Source of the DNA: Thermoplasmata archaeon
Lineage (GTDB): Archaea; Thermoplasmatota; Thermoplasmata; Thermoplasmatales; GCA-001856825
Assembly: GCA_021792255.1 (NCBI GenBank)
Contig: JAJYUZ010000005.1
Span: forward strand, 1-64,000
Reading direction: 5' to 3'
DNA length: 64,000 nucleotides
The translations under genes were made by a program, and so were the position numbers. The notes under the pieces are model-generated. The model saw only the letters and a list, made by a program, of their open reading frames with translations, made no database searches and was not told the DNA's origin. Within the stretch, counting starts at the first letter, position 1, and each line of letters starts with the position of its first letter. Shown here in pieces: positions 59,805-64,000 of the stretch.

Positions 59805-60860
59805 ATGGAAAAGAGAGTATTGGTTACAGGAATCACAGGGCAGGATGGTGCTTTGCTGGCAAAGATGCTATTGCAACGCGGTTTCGATGTATTTGGGACG
59901 TACAGGCGGATCAGTTCCCCAAACTTTTGGAGACTTTCATATTTAGGGATAGTGGATAAAATACATCTGGTGCCGTGTGATATTCTCGACCCTACGTCGG
60001 TATTCAGGGTAATAAAATCCATACAGCCGGAATATATATTCAACTTGGCCGCCCAGAGCCAGGTCTTGGCCAGTTTCGATTCTCCCATTATAACTAGCCA
60101 GATTACGGGGATATCCGTTGTGAACTTTTTAGAGGGAATTTTGAGGCTGGATAAGTCAATTAAATTCTATAACGCAGCGACAAGTGAGTTGTTTGGAAAC
60201 AACGGAGTATCGGGAAGCTTCGATGAGGAATCACCCATGAAGCCTTCAAGTCCTTACGCAGTTTCCAAGCTGTACGCATACTGGATGGTTAAGGTTTACA
60301 GGGAATCGTACGGTCTCTTCGCAGTTAATGGAATACTGTTCAATCACGAGTCAGAAATAAGGGGATTGGAATTTGTTACAAGAAAGATATCAAATGAGGT
60401 AGCAAAGATCAAACTGGGACTTTCAACTAAGATAAGACTCGGCAATATAGAAAGTTACAGAGACTGGGGGTACGCACCCGATTATGTGGATGCAATGTAC
60501 ATGATGATGGAATCAGAAGAGGCGGATGATTTTGTTGTCGCTACAAATGAAACACATCAGGTAAAGGAATTCTTGAAAATAGCATTTGAGTACGTAGATT
60601 TAGACTACAAAGATCATCTGGAGATTTCTCCTAAGTTCATGAGGCCGACGGATGTTAACTATTTAAGAGGAAGTCACGATAAGATTACCCGGAAGCTTGG
60701 TTGGAAGCCTAACACCACATTTTCAGAGCTAGTAAGAATTATGGTTAAAGCGGACACAGAAAGGTGGAGGAATCTCAAGGCGGGGCACATTGTTCCAACA
60801 GATGCCCTTTTTTATGACGAAAGCAAGTTTGATATTTATAGCCCAGAGGGTAAAATATGA
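59805..60860 (+). CDS. gmd: GDP-mannose 4,6-dehydratase
   Basis: It converts GDP-mannose to GDP-4-keto-6-deoxymannose. It has 351 residues. The NADP motif is VTGITGQDGALLAKMLLQRG. Diagnostic segments are NLAAQSQVLASFDSP, ATSELFGN, SPYAVSKLYAYWMV (catalytic Tyr/Lys) and the loop ILFNHESEIRGLEFVTRKI; most family members have P-R-R-G where this protein has E-I-R-G. RLGNIESYRDWGYAPDYVDAM follows. The stop overlaps the aminotransferase ATG (ATGA), so the two are coupled. Confidence 0.96.
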   Translation: MEKRVLVTGITGQDGALLAKMLLQRGFDVFGTYRRISSPNFWRLSYLGIVDKIHLVPCDILDPTSVFRVIKSIQPEYIFNLAAQSQVLASFDSPIITSQITGISVVNFLEGILRLDKSIKFYNAATSELFGNNGVSGSFDEESPMKPSSPYAVSKLYAYWMVKVYRESYGLFAVNGILFNHESEIRGLEFVTRKISNEVAKIKLGLSTKIRLGNIESYRDWGYAPDYVDAMYMMMESEEADDFVVATNETHQVKEFLKIAFEYVDLDYKDHLEISPKFMRPTDVNYLRGSHDKITRKLGWKPNTTFSELVRIMVKADTERWRNLKAGHIVPTDALFYDESKFDIYSPEGKI

Positions 60861-61945
60861 TTCCAATATACAAGCCTTTGATCGAGGATGAGGAAGTTAA
60901 CGCAGTCTCAAAAGTGGTTAGATCAGGGTGGGTAAGTTCTAAAGGCAAAGAACTGAAAGTTTTTGAGGACCATTTTTCTAAATACATAGGAAGAAAAGCA
61001 GGTGTGTCTACTTCCAGCGGAACAACAGCATTGCATTTAGCGCTGGCAGCACTTGGCATAAGAAAAGGGGATGAAGTAGTAGCTCCCGACTTTACCTTTG
61101 TATCTCCTGTGAATGCTGTCATTTATCAAAATGCTGAACCTGTCCTAGTGGATGCCGAATATGAGACCTTCGGTGCCGACCCAGATAAAATAAAAGAAGC
61201 GATTTCCAAAAGGACTAAGGCGGTAGTAGTTGCTCACATGTATGGAAACGCTGCAAGAATTGATGAGATTAAGGAGATAACGGAGGATAAAGGAGTATAT
61301 TTAATAGAGGATTGCGCAGAATCCATAGGAGCGAAGTACAACGGGAAAATGGTTGGATCGAGAGGCATCATTAGTTGTTTCTCTTTTTACGGCAACAAGA
61401 TCATAACAACGGGAGAGGGGGGGATGTGCCTTACTGACGACTATGAGATCGGAGAGAAGTTGTCCACACTGCGAGATCATGGGATGAAACCGGAGAAAAG
61501 ATACTGGCACGATGAAGTTGGATTTAACTATAGGATGACCAACATGCAGGCAGCGCTAGGGTTAGCCCAGCTAAAAAAAATAGACCAAATTATTGCAAGA
61601 AAGAGAAAAATTGCTGCGCAATACCAAGAACTCTTATCCAACAGACTTGAAGTCCAGTCAGATCCTCCAAATCAGGAATCCGTATTCTGGCTTTATTCTG
61701 TTCTTTCAAAGAGCGGAACGGTTCGAGAGAGAATTTTAAGGGAATTGGAAAAGAATGATATAGAGTCTAGAAGATTTTTCCATCCAGTTCATACGATGCC
61801 GCCTTACAGGAATTTTCGTTTTATCAGTCAGAAAAGAAAGGTGAGCAATGATATTTCGAGAAGGGGATTTAACCTTCCAAGCTATCCGGGAATTTCACAA
61901 GAAGAACTAACGCTAGTAAGTGAAACGGTAAACAGAATTGTATGA
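60857..61945 (+). CDS. perA: DegT/DnrJ/EryC1 aminotransferase, probable GDP-perosamine synthase
   Basis: A 362-residue PLP enzyme. It has SGTTALHLALAALGI (phosphate-binding), VLVDAEYETFGADP, HMYGNAARIDEI, LIEDCAESIGAKYNGKMVGS, and the Schiff-base Lys in FSFYGNKIITTGEGGM. Coupling with gmd and the neighbouring NeuD-type acetyltransferase points to conversion of GDP-4-keto-6-deoxymannose to GDP-perosamine. Other DegT family substrates cannot be ruled out by sequence alone. Confidence 0.9.
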   Translation: MIPIYKPLIEDEEVNAVSKVVRSGWVSSKGKELKVFEDHFSKYIGRKAGVSTSSGTTALHLALAALGIRKGDEVVAPDFTFVSPVNAVIYQNAEPVLVDAEYETFGADPDKIKEAISKRTKAVVVAHMYGNAARIDEIKEITEDKGVYLIEDCAESIGAKYNGKMVGSRGIISCFSFYGNKIITTGEGGMCLTDDYEIGEKLSTLRDHGMKPEKRYWHDEVGFNYRMTNMQAALGLAQLKKIDQIIARKRKIAAQYQELLSNRLEVQSDPPNQESVFWLYSVLSKSGTVRERILRELEKNDIESRRFFHPVHTMPPYRNFRFISQKRKVSNDISRRGFNLPSYPGISQEELTLVSETVNRIV

Positions 61946-61966
61946 ATCTGTCTTTGAGAGTGCCCT

Positions 61967-63127
61967 ATGGGAAAGGTTGACCAAATAGACTTCTTGTTCG
62001 TGATCGCCCGTCCGCAGATAAATGACGGTGGATACGTTATAAAGCACGCCTTATATCTGGCAGAAGAGGTCAGAAAAAAAGGTTATTCGGTAGCATTCTT
62101 AATCCTCCCCCAGGCCGATATGGAAATTGCTTTGATTAGAAAAAAGAAGAGAACTATGCCGTTAAGGCTTTTTTTAGCGAATTTGCTTTACGATTCATTG
62201 TTTTTTTTTAAATTCAGCAACTACTTGTTTCAAATTTTTAATCTAAAATTTAACCGATATGCATATAATTTAGATATTCCCGATGAAATAAAAATATTTT
62301 ATTCTAGTACACGCTGCATTTCATTATCTAAACGAGTTGTATGTAATGACTGGTTTTCAGCGCATTATCTCTCCAAACAAACTAAAGTTCAAAATGGATA
62401 CTTCATAGTCTACCATTCACACGAAAACGAGTATGTGGGACTCTCTGACATAGTAATCACCACCTACGACCGATGGCCCAATATCATAGTCACAAACGAA
62501 GTTATGAGAAGAAAACTTAATTTGAGTAAGGAAGCCGTGATGACGGTTGCAATTGATAATGGCAAGATCTTAAAAGAGAATGATAAGGAAAAAAAGGCCA
62601 ATACGGTATTAATTTCTATCAGAAAGGGTCCCATTAAGGGAGCCGAGTATGCTATAGAAGCCATTAACACACTCCTACGAGAGAGAGAGGATATAACTGT
62701 TTACACATTTGGTGATTTGAATCTAGAACAGTTATCAAATCCTAAGTGGATCAACCTAGGTTACGTAACTAACGATGATCTGAAAAATCTATTTAGCATA
62801 AGCGAAATATTCGTATCGCCATCTATAGAAGATGGAGTTCCAGGCACAGCAGCTGAAGCTATGGCTAACGGCTGCGCTGTAGTCTGTACAGATGTAAGTG
62901 GCGCCAGGGAACTGATAGATGATGGACATAATGGACTCATCGTACCTATAAGGGACCCTGTCTCAATTGTTAAGAATGTCAACTTTCTGTTAACGCACAG
63001 AGATGTAATGAAAAAACTTCAAAATAATGCCAGAGACTCTTTAAAAAAATTTTCAAGGGAGAATATGGCTGAATCATTTCTATCGGTCGTACACTATTAT
63101 GAGCAATCCGGAGTGCCAAAGAAATAG
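61967..63127 (+). CDS. Glycosyltransferase family 4-like
   Basis: A 386-residue GT-B enzyme. The N-terminal domain starts DFLFVIARPQINDGGYVIKHAL. The C-terminal domain has VLISIRKGPIKGAEYAIEAI, INLGYVTNDDLKNLFSISEIF, and the E-x(7)-E-type region in SPSIEDGVPGTAAEAMANGCAVV with TDVSGARELI. It lies 21 bp after the aminotransferase and probably uses the GDP-sugar made there. The coding sequence is very AT-rich (poly-T and poly-A runs), unlike gmd/perA, which suggests separate ancestry. Confidence 0.92.
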   Translation: MGKVDQIDFLFVIARPQINDGGYVIKHALYLAEEVRKKGYSVAFLILPQADMEIALIRKKKRTMPLRLFLANLLYDSLFFFKFSNYLFQIFNLKFNRYAYNLDIPDEIKIFYSSTRCISLSKRVVCNDWFSAHYLSKQTKVQNGYFIVYHSHENEYVGLSDIVITTYDRWPNIIVTNEVMRRKLNLSKEAVMTVAIDNGKILKENDKEKKANTVLISIRKGPIKGAEYAIEAINTLLREREDITVYTFGDLNLEQLSNPKWINLGYVTNDDLKNLFSISEIFVSPSIEDGVPGTAAEAMANGCAVVCTDVSGARELIDDGHNGLIVPIRDPVSIVKNVNFLLTHRDVMKKLQNNARDSLKKFSRENMAESFLSVVHYYEQSGVPKK

Positions 63128-63416
63128 CGGAAGAGATACGGGCGGCTGAATAAAGGATTGCAACAGAAAGCAACGGGGAAGGCATTGGAAATTTCAGTTA
63201 AACTAGCCACCTTTCGATCGAAATGATAATAGTAAAAGTAGAGAAAGGGAGTGGATAACATAAAATGCAATTACTACAGTTCACCCTCCACTTTAATGAC
63301 TCGTTTTACACTTCATTCTGCCAAGCATTCTGATGTGTTAAGAATGCGATAGCAGGTCAATCAGAAGTTAAGACGAGAGAAAGCAAAGTTTATTAGATTT
63401 CGAGGCTTGTATATTA

Positions 63417-64000
63417 GTGAATCCAGTAGCAAAGCTTTTTTTTTGGAATGAAACTGCATACAAATTGTACAAGCGTAGTAAACTTCTTCCTTGGCTTAAT
63501 GCTCGATATGTCGAATGGAAATTTTTGAAAGATTTGACATCGGCTAGGTCCAGCATTTCAATTGATGACCCTATGGAGTATATGGGATTTAAAATGGTTA
63601 TCGACCCATCACAAAGGCATGACCTTTATTTTCTCATTCTAAAGGACAAGAATCTTGTTTACGAAGAAGAAGTTGTACAATTCTTAAGGAAGAGCTCAGA
63701 GAAAAATATAATATTCGTAGACATAGGAGCTAACAATGGTTTTTTTTCGTTACTGGTGGCATCTTTATCACAAGGGAATATTGTGTATTCATTCGAGCCT
63801 AGCCCATCTGCATATGCGAGGCTTACTAATAACATAGGGTTGAATAGTTTCAAGAATATCCAGCCATACAATCTCGCCCTAGGGTCCAAAGAAGATGATG
63901 GATATATGAATATTTCTAATCTTGAAGATGGCCTAAACTCACTAAAAGTAATACCCAATTCCAACTCGATGGTTCCAGTACATATTACGACTCTGGACAA
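63417..64000 (+). CDS. FkbM-family methyltransferase (partial, runs off the window)
   Basis: GTG 63417 opens a frame of 194 codons to the window end. The SAM-binding motif I is IFVDIGANNGFFSLLVASL, followed by VYSFEPSPSAYARLTNNIG with the acidic residue of motif post-I, and later IQPYNLALGSKED. These are the hallmark order of the FkbM family. In glycan loci this family often O-methylates sugars. An AAGTTTATTAG box lies about 26 bp upstream, so the message is probably leaderless. The C-terminal part lies beyond the edge. Confidence 0.88.
   Translation, partial: MNPVAKLFFWNETAYKLYKRSKLLPWLNARYVEWKFLKDLTSARSSISIDDPMEYMGFKMVIDPSQRHDLYFLILKDKNLVYEEEVVQFLRKSSEKNIIFVDIGANNGFFSLLVASLSQGNIVYSFEPSPSAYARLTNNIGLNSFKNIQPYNLALGSKEDDGYMNISNLEDGLNSLKVIPNSNSMVPVHITTLD

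Overview
The window comes from an archaeon, most probably the order Thermoplasmatales or a close relative (Euryarchaeota/Thermoplasmatota). The evidence is an A1Ao-type ATPase operon whose catalytic subunit carries an intein in the P-loop, archaeal-type Glu- and Phe-tRNA synthetases, ribosomal protein eS1, an intron-containing tRNA-Met, an archaeal 1-Cys peroxiredoxin, AT-rich TATA-like boxes about 25-30 bp before many start codons (leaderless style), and large secreted proteins built of the 'F-x-E-x-G-L-P-x-G-x-x-W' repeat. The genus cannot be named from sequence alone.

Layout. 1-6.6 kb: A-ATPase genes K-E-C-F-A-B on the minus strand, B running off the left edge. 6.7-11.7 kb: a giant beta-propeller surface protein (minus). 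11.9-16.8 kb: tRNA-Gly(CCC), a TnpB relic, an MFS transporter, a peroxiredoxin, a methyltransferase, a DUF4143-type ATPase and a PRC-barrel protein. 16.9-21.1 kb: operon pheT - NOG1-like GTPase - gltX (minus). 21.2-26.7 kb: eS1 overlapping tRNA-Met, a multi-pass membrane protein and a repeat-rich surface protein. 26.8-29.8 kb: a tyrosine recombinase and two VapBC-type toxin-antitoxin pairs (minus). 30.3-35.7 kb: an S-layer-like protein with a coiled-coil stalk and membrane anchor, followed by a smaller surface protein. 36-64 kb: a long cell-surface glycan region containing a Wzx-like flippase, two DUF2079 membrane proteins, at least four glycosyltransferases, enzymes for three nucleotide-sugar routes, an IS630-type insertion sequence and several gene relics.

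How the genes work together. The glycan region encodes three recognisable sugar-nucleotide pathways: CDP-glucose to CDP-4-keto-6-deoxyglucose and onward (rfbF, rfbG, epimerase-like genes); UDP-glucose to UDP-glucuronate to UDP-xylose (galU, ugd, uxs); and GDP-mannose to GDP-perosamine to probably N-acetyl-perosamine (gmd, perA-like, perB/neuD-like). With the glycosyltransferases and flippase these probably build a lipid-linked oligosaccharide. The neighbouring S-layer-like and repeat proteins are rich in N-x-S/T sequons and are plausible acceptors. No oligosaccharyltransferase (AglB) is in the window. Patchy gene content, gene relics, an IS insertion and paralogous glycosyltransferases indicate an actively rearranging accessory locus.

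The most unusual non-coding signal is a set of TTTACCG-like heptamers repeating every 11-12 bp. It occurs in three intergenic stretches (about 43.39-43.44, 48.25-48.28 and 54.62-54.64 kb), each near glycan genes. Other notable signals are near-perfect palindromes at the promoters of the peroxiredoxin, the DUF4143 ATPase, the AbrB-type antitoxin and a 143-residue protein next to a winged-helix regulator.
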